Source: Malus domestica (lineage: Eukaryota > Streptophyta > Magnoliopsida > Rosales > Rosaceae). From it: 64,000 nt of DNA. The DNA lies in assembly GCF_042453785.1 (NCBI RefSeq), contig NC_091667.1, positions 36,262,001 through 36,326,000 on the forward strand, read 5' to 3'. Made by a program: the position numbers and the translations under genes. The notes under the pieces are model-generated. The model saw only the letters and a list, made by a program, of their open reading frames with translations, did not search any database and had not been told where the DNA came from. Of this stretch, positions 1-10,161 are shown piece after piece. The first letter of the stretch is position 1. Every line of letters begins with the position of its first letter.

Positions 1-156
1 TTATTTAACATTTTTTAAACTTGAAAGATTCAATTAATGTACCGAAATATATGTACTGAAATATATTATATTGAACTAATATATTTAAATATTAGTACCA
101 AAATTTATGTACCAAAATATATTATAGTAAATTAATGTACCTAAATGTGTGTATAG
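1..156. repeat. AT-rich degenerate repeat, left part
   Basis: This stretch is made of loose copies of a unit around the words taccaaaat, atgtaccgaaatatatt and tacctaaatg. Closely similar units resume at 3212 on the far side of the LTR element, so one repeat array was probably split by that insertion. No gene is seen here. Confidence 0.6.
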
Positions 157-513
157 TGTTAGTACCACACATATTGGGCCTCAGACTTTGATACATTAGG
201 CCTTATTACCCAGCCCATATGATTATGTAAAAGGAGGAGCCCATTATTCTATAAAAGGAGACTCATCCCCCTCACAAATCGGACTCTGGGAACCCAACAG
301 AGGGCAACCCTCACAAACACAACAACACTCTCTTTCTTTGAGGGACTCCCCCTCACCCTTGTAATCCATACATATAGTAAGAGAAATACAATCAGTGTGG
401 ACGTAGCCCAAATATTGAGGTGAACCACGATGCATCTTGTGTTATTTACTTTCTTGCAGATTCACGGTCGGATTTACGTTGTTCCAAGACCCCTTTAGTT
501 TTGTGCATCAACA
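157..513 (+). repeat. 5' LTR of fossil element
   Basis: Direct repeat starting TGTTAGTACC and ending GTGCATCAACA. A ctataaaagg box lies near 249-258. The primer-binding-like sequence begins just downstream at about 516. Confidence 0.8.
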
Positions 514-1179
514 TTTGGCACTATCTGTGGGAATCAACATGAAAAGTTATGTCAGTTCTCTTTTATTCTTTAACCTCCGCCGTGAATATGCACAACCCAG
601 AAATCATGGGCTGCGCTTACTAGTCTAAACCAATGACACCCTTCAACTGTCTCACCAAAATCGCCGCCGTCCCAAGATTTGCAGTACAAAATCTATCCTT
701 CCGCATATCAATCGCCAACACAATCTCCGCCGATCACAATGCTCTCATCGTCACAATCTCCACCGATCACGTTGCATAAGAATTGATGCATTAATTCACA
801 CAATCTGAGTTAGTAAAATGACCTCCAAGAACAACGTCCCTCATGCTGTTTGCATTCATTTTCCAGTTCAAAGCCACCGAGTCAACTCACTCCCCGACAT
901 CGAACTGACATCGACGAGCTGGAGCGTGAGCCTGACCTCGGTACTCACCTCCGAGAACAACAGAAGCGTGACGAGCTCCGGCGAGGTCTCGCGGACTACG
1001 AACTAGTCGCTCTAGCGAGATTCCAGCACTACTGGTTCCAAGTTTGGTAAAGAGATTGAGGCCAATGATCCAGCGAGTTTCATGTCTCGCACGTGCAATC
1101 ACGCGGGCAGCTGTACGGCGCCTGGTTCCAGATCCTCCACCGAGATCTCACCCGTTCATTTCTTCGGCGTCTAAGACAG

Positions 1180-1405
1180 CCATGGACGACTTTCCTCCGT
1201 ACCATTTCAAATGTCCCATTTCTATGGAGCTCATGAAAGATCACGTCACCATCTCCACTGGTGTAACCTACGAGCGTAACAACATTGAGAAATGGTTCTT
1301 CTCCTACAAGAAGAAAACTTGTCATGCCGCAATGTAAAGCATTGAGAATTTCGACATGATTCCAAACCACACCCACGAAGAAGATAAGTGGTTATCAAAA
1401 ACTTT
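1180..1405 (+). pseudogene. U-box E3 ligase fragment carried inside the LTR element
   Basis: The plus strand reads a U-box start: [20 protein letters not shown], then [17 protein letters not shown]. The landmarks CPIS, STG-TYER and IEKW match plant U-box ligases of the PUB20-24 type, in which this domain recruits the E2 enzyme for ubiquitin transfer. Only the domain's first part is present; the remains of its second part (around IPNHT) follow to about 1405. The armadillo region normally found downstream is absent. Because the fragment lies between two matching LTRs, in the same direction, it is best read as host sequence picked up by the retroelement. It is not expected to make a working ligase. 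Confidence 0.75.
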
Positions 1406-2015
1406 ATATTTCTTTGTGTTATTTCTTAATTATTCTATAAATGGTGCCAACTTTACTTTTCTTTTGTCTGCTTCAATTATTCTATAAATGATGCCCACTC
1501 TGTCTAAAAAGGTAAATTTTATTATTTTAACACAATAAAAAAAAGGAACATTACAAAAGTCAGTAAATTTCACGTGACATTTGCTAGAACCGAGTGAGAG
1601 AGAGAGAATGGATTTATGGTTGGCTTGCACAAGTTGTATTAGGGGACCCCTACCAGTAGCAGCCTTTCATGACTAAGGTGTTGCTTGCAAAGCTGCCTAC
1701 CACATGATTAACAATTTAATACGTTCTTTTGTTTATTAATTGTGATAATTAATCAGACGAGTGGATCCAAGATCCTCCTTGTTACTTTGAATGGTTTCAT
1801 TATTCTGAGATATACGAAGATATGTATTGTTTATTTAATATCTTATTATTTTATTTATGTCATGATGATTAATTATATAAAAATAATTTTATGTCATGAT
1901 AACTTATGATTAAATAATATAATTATTATTTTTGATATCACATGATTACTACCACGTTATTGATTTATACAACATGTGATTTATCAAACAACTGAATAAA
2001 TCATTTATTCATGAT

Positions 2016-2047
2016 TACACACACACACACACACGCACACACACACA
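2016..2047. repeat. (AC)n microsatellite
   Basis: About 16 AC units with a single interruption, inside the LTR element interior. Confidence 0.95.
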
Positions 2048-2596
2048 TTTAGGCAATACCTAATATATTGTTGATTTATGCAACATGTCATTTATCACAC
2101 AACAGAATAAACCATTTATTCACATAAGGCACACCATACAATATTTTTGCCTTGACAAACTTTGTCAATTTGATTTATTCATTATACGGTCATACTTATA
2201 CTATCATTTATTGTCAAGAATTATTGAGTAACTAGATCCATTGATCAACATTGTTGCTGATTAAATAAGTCTACCAACTTATAGACTGATGAGCCACGTG
2301 CTCATGGTAATCTCTTGCCTGACCGGACACCCACTTGCTCGGACATTCGCTTATTGGGACACCTATGTGCCCGAACCCAACTCGATGACCCTACAGATAG
2401 CTCCAACTCGATGACCCTACGTATGGCCCCGACTCAAAGACCTGACTTACGGACCCAATCCGCGGATCCGACACATAGACCCAATATGCGAACTCGACAA
2501 GCGGACTCGAGTCATGTCGAGAATCAACTCATACCGAGTGCATGTCGACATAAAGTAGATACTTGCAATGAGGAATACCACGAGCCGAGCCGTCTC

Positions 2597-2745
2597 ACAA
2601 TTAGCATAGCCTCCAGCCGAGCAAACGCCTCGCCGTGAGCATAACCTCTAGCCGAGCAGTCTCGCAACGAGCATCGCCTCTAGCCGAGCAGTCTCGTAAC
2701 GTGTGATACCTCTAGCCGAGTATTGCTTTATGTTGAGCAGTGCCT
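2597..2745. repeat. Short tandem array inside the LTR element
   Basis: About four degenerate units of roughly 38-45 bp share the core cctctagccgagcagtctcg. They sit just upstream of the polypurine-like tract and the 3' LTR. Confidence 0.7.
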
Positions 2746-2851
2746 TGGGTTGAGTACTAGTTCAAGACATCTAGCCACTTCGGCCCGTACATGGATTGGA
2801 TCTAAAGTCTCCAACCAAAAGACTCTTTTGACTGAAGACTTGGGGGACTAC

Positions 2852-3211
2852 TGTTGGTACCACACATATTGGCCCTCAGAATTTTATACGTTGAGCCTTA
2901 TTACCCAGCCCATATGATGATGTAAAAGGAGAAGCCCCATATTCTATAAAAGGGGACTCCTCCCCTATCACAAATCGGACTTTGGGAACCCAACATAGGG
3001 CAATACCCTCACAAACACAACAACACTCTCTTTCTCTGGGGGACTCCCCCTCACCTTTGTAATCCATACATATAGTCAGAGAAATACAATCAGCGTGGAC
3101 GTAGCCCAAACATTGGAGTGAACCACGATACATCTTGTGTTATTTACTTTCTTGCAGATTCACGGTCGGATTTACGTTGTTCCAAGACTCCTCCGGTTTT
3201 GTGCATCAACA
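2852..3211 (+). repeat. 3' LTR of fossil element
   Basis: Second copy of the repeat at 157-513, starting TGTTGGTACC and ending GTGCATCAACA. It is preceded by the run ttgggggactac. Confidence 0.8.
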
Positions 3212-3340
3212 TACCAAAATGTATGCACCGAAATGTATTATAATGAATTTAATATACCTAAATGAAGAAGACAAAGTAAATCGAAATATATTGTATAACA
3301 AAAATTAGTTTATCTAAATGTTTACAACAAAATATATTAC
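3212..3340. repeat. AT-rich degenerate repeat, right part
   Basis: Units similar to those at 1-156 resume here (taccaaaatg, caccgaaatg, tacctaaatg). This supports insertion of the LTR element into a pre-existing array. Confidence 0.55.
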
Positions 3341-4440
3341 GATAAATGAAATGAAAATGAAAATTATAATGAAATAAAATTAATACATTAAAAATTAGGA
3401 AAAAAAGAGAAATAATTAAAAATCAAAATATAATTAATAAATGAGGTTATTAATGTATCAATAGACTAAAATTAGATTTTGATCTTACTCATGATTTTAA
3501 TCTAAAAGTCATTTTGCCAAGATTAAAATAAAGTTTTCTAGATTAAATGTCCACACCGACAGCTTCCTCTATTATTTTTTTTAAGGAAAATTTGAAATAA
3601 GTCTAATTTTATAGGCCTACTTTTGAAATATGTCCAATTTTTAGTGACATTTGATTTTTGAAATATGTCCAATTTTTAGTTACTTTGGACCCATATCAAA
3701 ATACCTCTATTTTTCAGGACTCAGACTTGAAAATGTTAGATTGACCAAGCAAGCAGCAATAAAATTCGTCACTTTTGTTCCATCCCATCATTCTGGTTTT
3801 ATTTATTTATTTTCTTTATATTATAGGGTTATATGTCATTTAAGATATTGAAGCAACTATACCTAATAATTGCTAAAGAATAATTTGATCAAATTGTTTT
3901 ATTGCATTAGTTTATTTGTTTACCAATTTTATTATAATTGAACCAATATTTGTCTCAAAGCATTTTTCAGGTTTTTTAAATTTACTGATAACGGGCTATA
4001 CTCCATTGACTCAGCTTGAGGCTTGATCTGCAATCAATAGAATACTAATAACCCCTTTTCTTAAATTAGGTAATTAGTTAAACAATATTTTTGAAGTTTC
4101 GCGAAACCGCAGCATTATTTTGTACTAAAAAAATGAAAAAGAGACTAATTAATTAACAAAAACCTGCTGCCTGCAGTATAAATTTGTATAATATATGATC
4201 CAAGCTTACATATGCATGTATGACTAATAATGAGATAAATTAAACCAATAAAGATTACTGCAGAAAACAAAGATTTCATATACACCGTTTTCATGGAAGT
4301 ATACTGCAGCATCAAGAAATGAATACAGAGATAAAGTAAGTAACCAAATAAAAAATATCAATGAAAGACTTGCAAATTAAGCAACCAATTATAGAAAGAA
4401 AGCCGCCCAATCCATCTCATGAGTCTTGAGTGTGTATCCA
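3341..4440. other. Intergenic, nothing recognised
   Basis: AT-rich spacer. The near-repeat gaaatatgtccaatttttag occurs twice near 3630-3680. No convincing gene, RNA or transposon end is visible. Confidence 0.5.
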
Positions 4441-4458
4441 TCAGTGACGTACACTAGC

Positions 4459-4647
4459 TTAAAAATATAGATAGAAGGAAGAAGCAGCGTCGTGAGTGGA
4501 GGCCGGCCGCGAAGCTAGACGAAGATTATTCACGAGACCATGAAAACTGGCACTGCGCTGCCTTGCCGGTACGAGCTGCTCCGTCATCCTCGCAAGCGCT
4601 GCCGCGTATAACCCTAGCAGCTCTGCAACAATGCCTACCCTTATCAT
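4459..4647 (-). CDS. Possible small protein gene, 62 aa, unknown function
   Basis: This minus-strand frame starts MIRVGIVAELLGLYAAALAR and ends in a serine- and alanine-rich tail (SSFYLYF). Three signs favour a real gene over chance. A TATA box (TATATATAAG) lies at 4838-4847 on the same strand, at a sensible distance. The leader between it and the start is CT-rich on the transcript, holding the GA/CT microsatellite at 4724-4764, as is common for plant 5' leaders. The coding stretch is also much more GC-rich than its surroundings. I do not recognise the family. An upstream in-frame ATG at 4818 would add 57 residues, most of them encoded by the microsatellite, so 4647 is the more likely start. 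Chance remains a real alternative. Confidence 0.35.
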   Translation of the reverse strand: MIRVGIVAELLGLYAAALARMTEQLVPARQRSASFHGLVNNLRLASRPASTHDAASSFYLYF

Positions 4648-4721
4648 CCCTTCTTTTATAATTAATTTTCTCACCCCACACAAATTGTAGAGCCTCCGTT
4701 TAAGAGAGCGAGAGCGCGACT

Positions 4722-4723
<2 letters not shown>

Positions 4724-4764
<41 letters not shown>
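4724..4764. repeat. (GA)n microsatellite
   Basis: About 20 uninterrupted GA units, within the likely leader of the small gene at 4459-4647. Confidence 0.95.
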
Positions 4765-4766
<2 letters not shown>

Positions 4767-4837
4767 TGATTGGTAGGTAGCTATGTAAGAAATTACGGTC
4801 TTCAATTCTCTGTTTCAAAGTCGTGGATTGTTGGTGA

Positions 4838-4847
4838 CTTATATATA
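4838..4847 (-). promoter_or_regulatory. TATA box for the small gene at 4459-4647
   Basis: The minus strand reads TATATATAAG. It lies about 190 bases upstream of the proposed start codon and just outside the CT-rich leader. Confidence 0.4.
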
Positions 4848-5347
4848 CCTTTTAGTTGTTGTAACGGGCGGACTTTATATGGCCAGATTTGATTTTAAAG
4901 ATAATGGATATCAGGGTGACGGCAAAAAATGCAATAAATCCATACAGATTACATTCTATTTCTGGTTGGATTTTTTTAACTTTCTGGATTTTTCGTATCA
5001 AGTTAGGCATAACGTGGATTATGGACGAAAATTACCATATGGAGAGACTTTTTCACCCAATTTACGCACACTGTAATCAAATATCTGGCCAGCTTACGCG
5101 TAAAATGTAATGATTAAAGTGGTATTCATCACGCTTTGTTCGCCTGGTTATAAGACTTTTGCTTGTACTGTTATCACCTCAACGCATTTTGTTGGCTGAT
5201 GTGGCAAGAACCCAGTGGAGGGTTTTGGAAGGATGGGCGTGAAGTGGCTTAAAAGTTAGAAAGGTCTTCGTGTACTAGCCATAGGACAATTCGCGTCAAA
5301 TCAGCAGGGAAAAATGCCATGTGGTCTGCTTTATGTTGCTTTCCCAC

Positions 5348-5564
5348 GGAAGAGGATCATCCCGGATCGAGAATTTTAGAGATTTCTACTCTAATCATTT
5401 ATCGTATATTTTGTAATTAATTTTCGTCAAGTATTATTTATGTTTAATTTTAAATAAAAAAATTAAATAATTTTTTACTACATAATACATAATAAATAGT
5501 TAAAATGTAAAAATTTCTAAAATCTCAAAAATTTGAATCTGAATGAAATCTAATTCTCTTTTCC
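5348..5564. mobile_element. MITE-like inverted-repeat element
   Basis: The left end (ggaagaggat, then gagaattttagagatttct) is mirrored at the right end (aaatttctaaaatctc, then attctcttttcc). This gives an element of about 217 bp with imperfect terminal inverted repeats of about 45 bp and an AT-rich middle. No target-site duplication was identified. The spacers on either side (4850-5347 and 5565-6160) show nothing recognisable. Confidence 0.5.
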
Positions 5565-6162
5565 ACATGTATCTGACTTAACATTTGTGATTTTTATGCA
5601 TTTATATGTCATGTTATATAGTTAGTTAGAATTACAATTTTGAATTGCCTTAAATTGGTAACAGTATATGGGCACATGATCATCATGCTGACCCCTACCA
5701 AAGAGTTAACAAGGAAGAAATTTGTCAAATCCTGCCAAATAATTTTGAATATATATAAAGAGTAAAGAGGGGATAGATAAGACCAGTGGTCCAGTACCCA
5801 TTTTCTTTTGATTACGAAAGTGAAGGGATGTCGACCATGGAGAACATCATGTTTACAAACTACTACGGTGAAATTTTTACATATATGTCTCACTCGGTTT
5901 TCTTATTGTGAACTATTACATGAGTCATAATATATTATATTAAAAAAATTGCATGTCGCGAGTATATGTATTTTTTTAACATTATCTCTCAAGTAGGCAG
6001 AGCTAAGTTTTAACATTAACTAAACAATATCAACTTCTATCGACAGATGATTAAATTTGCACTCAATTAAAGTACTCATTAGTTATCGAATCCAAATTGC
6101 AACAAGAGGAAAGCAGCAAGCAATCTCTTCTTTCACATTTTCTTATCGATCGTTACATATAA

Positions 6163-7059
6163 TCAATTCACGTTGAGCTTCAGCCTTGAGGGTAATGAAT
6201 AGGACCAATTAAAGACTTTTTTCCATGGAGTCCATGCTTTCCAACTCAAAGATCGAACCCTAATCAGAGCCAAAGAAGGCTTTGTGTATTTAAAACTTGA
6301 AAGAGTAGTAATGGGAGGAGGAGGAGAGGAAGGTGGTGGTGTTGTCACTGACAGTGGTTCTGGTGATTGATCTTCTAAGGCAATGTTGTCTTCAGAGTTC
6401 CAAAAACATGCATGTTTTCTCTTGCTCCTTACAGTTGCAAGCACATCGTATTTGTTGCATATTCCCCATACCGTCACCTTTTGTTCGTTATAATCCACCT
6501 TCACTGAGTATATCCCTGCAAGTACATATAAATAATGTTACAAGACAACATTAATTAATTAGGGTTTAGTTCACATTTTATTGCTGCTTAATTCCCCTAC
6601 TGGACTAACCCGGCCAGTAAAATTAACGAGTTGTCTAATTGCAGGCTGCAATTTTGTGAAGGGCCAAGGATATCAGGCCTAGTCAAACTAAACAAACATC
6701 ATGACCTAGAAACGAAGGAAACGACTGCTGCTATATATAATGTCTCACTCATGACCTAGAGGGCGGACATTGTTCGGTTGAAGAAAATGTTAGAAAATAT
6801 TAATATTTTAGGTTTATTTGTGCTATGATTTTCAACTAAAAATACATAAGAAAAAATATCGATAATGATGGCGCTTAGTAATATATCCTAATATACATAT
6901 AGAGATATGTAGTTTACCTTTGAGATGGGAGAGGGTCTTCTCTATTTTCTTCTCACATCCATGAGAATAGAGAGGAACCATCATCTCCACATACTGCGCC
7001 TCTACGTTTTTGCAGGCGGGAACGATTTGCATATCGGCCATATTCAAATCCAAACCCAA
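6163..7059 (-). CDS. HMA-domain protein with degenerate metal site (HPP-like)
   Basis: Two exons (6918-7059 and 6163-6515) join in phase across a GT-AG intron to give 164 residues. An HMA ferredoxin-like fold occupies about residues 25-90 and starts EMMVPLYSHGCEKK. This family normally binds copper or zinc through a CxxC pair; here the loop reads YSHGC, so only one of the two cysteines is present. The second half is proline- and serine-rich, with a PPPSSPPPP run. The protein ends KLNVN, so it has no CaaX prenylation box and is an HPP-type rather than a HIPP-type protein. Close plant relatives share the single-cysteine loop, so this looks like a lineage trait rather than decay. A protein-interaction role is inferred. 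The first ATG in frame (7059) is used; 7041 is an alternative. Confidence 0.85.
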
Positions 7060-7188
7060 ATTTAACTATATAAGATTCAAGATATGTATACGAATGCATG
7101 CAAGAGAATCAGAGATTGCTGTTGTTCTTACTTGGTTATTTGAGATGTTTGCCTTATCTCCATTAATCTATGTATCACATTTGCAAGG

Positions 7189-7197
7189 CTTTATATA
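7189..7197 (-). promoter_or_regulatory. TATA box of the HMA gene at 6163-7059
   Basis: The minus strand reads TATATAAAG about 130 bases upstream of the start codon. The implied leader is about 100 bases. Confidence 0.6.
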
Positions 7198-8572
7198 GGG
7201 TTAAGTTACTAGACACTGTAGAAGGTCGACTCAGCTAAGTATTCCAAGATATCCTTAAAAAGGAAAAGGTATAGCTAAGCTGATAGAGTACCGTGTTTTC
7301 TTAATCATGTTTCTGTTTAAGCTTTACCATGCACGGCTGCCGATTGACCGGTTCATTTGATAATATAAAGATTATTTTCGCAATAATTATTCCTGGTTAA
7401 AGTTGATTAAAGATACTTTGATTGGAGAAATCTTGATTTGGATATTGGAAGGATGTGGATTATAAGTGTGAGATGAGTGGAAGGATGTGTCAGCAGCGCT
7501 GGCTTTACATGGCTTTACACTGTTGGACATACAAAAAGTGTAGTGTATATATGTATTCTCCCCTTCATGCATGCATATCTGCTGGTCGATCAGTTGTATA
7601 TATATAGTTTCATCAGATTACGACTCCCATGTGGCTTTCCTTATCAACTAAGTTTGGCTTTCAGACTTTGGAACTTACAACAATACTACTTTAACTAACT
7701 TAATCCGAATTAACTTTAATAATATAGCTCTCGATCATGTAATTCCTCTCGATTTATTTTATATACATATGTGCGCGCGCATTACGTACTCTCGGCATCA
7801 TCTCATCCTTTTGCGCTCTCATTGGTTATGCCGCCATGCACATGCATGCAAGTTCTTTTTTAATTTCTTGATCGTACCAAAACAGATGAACCCTAACTTG
7901 AAAATTGATGTTCATGCTAAATAAAATTATTTAAAACAATAAATGATATTCTAATTCATTTTTGTTACAAATTAAAAGTTTCGAAAGCTGAATCCCCTAC
8001 TTCTATCCATCATCTTAATTACCACTCTCACCGAACTATAAACGATTCTCTAATTTAAATCCTCTAGAAATATCCCTCAAATTTCTATAATTCTAGAAGG
8101 TACCAATATTCAAAAACAGGGGATGGACCATGCATATACTAGACTAGATAGGTTAGTCCCACAATAAAAGTGATTTTCTACTTTGTTTAATTGCGTTGAG
8201 AATAATCAAGAAGTTAAGATAATGTATGCCTTATTTCGAGTTAAAAAAAGTAGCTTTTAAAGTTTTAAAGTTTTAATCTTCGTGGTGCTTTAATCACCTT
8301 TCAAGCTTTAGCTTCTGACTTCTAACACCTATGTTTTTTAACTATTGTTTTCTTAACGTGCTTTATTATATAACAAGTTTGGCTTCTCCGTGTCTATGTA
8401 ATTTAGATGGGCTATATTGATCCAAATATGCATAGAAAAATCTTATAGGAAGAAAATTGCAAATCCTAATTTGTTTGGGATTGTTATATTTTGCATTGCA
8501 ATTGAATTCCCTGCTACATAAATTGAACACGGATGTTATTAAAGTTCTCTATGTTCTTACAGAACTAGATAT
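7198..8572. other. Intergenic, nothing recognised
   Basis: Promoter-side spacer of the HMA gene. It is AT-rich, with a short alternating gtgcgcgcgc near 7771 and repeated gcatgcatg words. No gene is supported. Confidence 0.5.
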
Positions 8573-8734
8573 TAAATAAGGGGGTGTGCTATCCACACAT
8601 TCCTTTTTACTTTTCACACACCATTTGTTAATTTTTGTCTGTTGATTTTCTTCAATTCATTCGATCCAACAGCCAAAAATTTAAAAAATATGTGAGAAGT
8701 AAAAAAAAATGTAAATATCACACCCCTAAATAAG
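8573..8734. mobile_element. hAT-type MITE with perfect 8-bp target duplication
   Basis: The element at 8581-8726 (146 bp) begins GGGGTGTGCTATCCACAC and ends AATATCACACCCC, forming imperfect terminal inverted repeats. It is flanked on both sides by taaataag, an exact 8-bp duplication, the length produced by hAT transposases. It has no coding capacity. A diverged relative in the opposite orientation lies at 51534-51677; they share the inner stretch cttcaattcatt next to a ccaacagcc/ccggacggc word. Confidence 0.8.
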
Positions 8735-9024
8735 TCATATTATTAGTCGAGTATAATATTTCTCACAGAGAGGAGAATGACTACCTTGAGTTCCAAACAT
8801 TTCTTCTCCTTTTTGGCCTTTTGGTTACCCCCGATCGACCTCACATTGTCTTCCACTTTTGCGAAGCAAATGACATGCATTGGCCATGGCGGGTGCGTGC
8901 TTTGTTCGGTGAATGCGACAAAACGACAAATAGACAGGTGCGATGGCATCACCATCTCTGCCACGTTAGTCTTTGATTGTAGGTCCCACTCATGACTCCT
9001 CTTTTGATGTGATGCCCTGGTGAC

Positions 9025-9264
9025 CATGTTTTGGAGAAATTTTTAGATGTTCCCGTCATCCCACATCACCATTACACTTGGTGTACCCATCCAATCAGGG
9101 GATGCCATGCTTCCCATTAAAGTGTTTGTTTAATTGATTTTCTTAAAAAATAAATCAGAAATATTCTTTAATGGAAAACGTGGAATCCCCTGATTGGATG
9201 GGTATACCAAGTGTCCATGATGATGTGGGATGACGGGAACACCTAAAAATTTCTCCATGTTTTG
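9025..9264. mobile_element. Mutator-type MITE with perfect 9-bp target duplication
   Basis: The element at 9034-9255 (222 bp) has long terminal inverted repeats of about 90 bp, beginning GAGAAATTTTTAG and ending CTAAAAATTTCTC. The exact 9-bp duplication catgttttg flanks it at 9025-9033 and 9256-9264. Long inverted repeats with a 9-bp duplication are the signature of Mutator-like elements. There is no transposase. The arms differ at only a few sites, so the insertion is probably recent. Confidence 0.85.
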
Positions 9265-10161
9265 GCTTATATTCAGATGACTCGGATTTCATATACAACA
9301 GTTGGAGCCCACCATGTGAAACCCACACCTCTATTTTTATCTTAGGAACCTCGACTGCCCCAATCAAATTTGTATCCTTTTAACTAATTATCCATATGGG
9401 AGTAAAAAATTTCATAGCTTTTGGAATTAAAAAATGAGGAATAATCATGATTTATTATTAGTTGTTCTTAAGAAGAAAAAAACTAATTATCCATGTGAAT
9501 AATAAATGCATTCCTGGAAATGTACATGTCTCAGTTATGATGAGAGTGGTAGGGTTTTGATGGACCATAAAATATAATATTGAGGGAATTAGAAAAACAT
9601 TTCATCAGCATTACAAAATTATGTAGTAGGGTTTAGCTAGATGACCCCTCTCAAGTAGGACTTTGCAAACCCACATGTCTTTGTCATAGAGGGTTTCGCT
9701 AATCCCATCCATGTTATATTTTACGGTTCATTTCTTCATAGCTCGACACCAATCCCTTGAGTCTTGTAAAACCCTCATCGAAACATACCCTTATATAATT
9801 CTTGTTCATTGCTTTGGTTGTTCCAATATCCTTTAGAATCCATATATATTAGCAAGGGACAATGTCTTACACAATATAATATGGAACAATGTATTAATCT
9901 TGTATATGATACAGAATGATTAGCTTATATATATTTTATGGATCAATTTGGATGAAACATATATATTAATATTACTTTTGACACCAACCACCATCCACCA
10001 AACTCAAAACTTGTCTAAAATTCTGGTCACGAGTGGTGGTGGTTGCTAATTACCATATGTAAAACAACTTTTATATTACGTAATTAATTAGGCAACATAA
10101 CAACATTTTAATACACTGTTATTATGGAATATAGAAGGATTATTGACCATGATCAAGTTGG
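9265..10161. other. Intergenic, nothing recognised
   Basis: AT-rich spacer at the 3' side of the HIPP gene. No gene, RNA or transposon ends are visible. Confidence 0.5.

Larger units (their letters stand above)
157..3211 (+). mobile_element. Non-autonomous LTR retroelement (fossil) with captured U-box fragment
   Basis: Two direct repeats of about 360 bp bound the element: 157-513 and 2852-3211. Both run from TGTT to CATCAACA. A primer-binding-like stretch beginning TGGCACTATCTGTGGGAA follows the first repeat. A G-rich polypurine-like run (ttgggggacta) precedes the second. The interior is only about 2.3 kb and shows no gag or pol reading frames, so the element is non-autonomous and broken. 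The layout and terminal motifs suggest a Ty3/gypsy-type large retrotransposon derivative; the family is inferred. By eye the LTRs are about 90 percent identical, which points to an insertion several million years old. Target-site duplications are not clear. Both LTRs contain a ctataaaagg TATA-like box. The interior holds part of a host U-box gene, a CA microsatellite and a short tandem array. Confidence 0.8.

Noticed and set aside
8777-8995. 72-codon frame next to the hAT MITE
   Set aside because: No recognisable motif; the opposite strand is open over the same stretch, which suggests base composition only.
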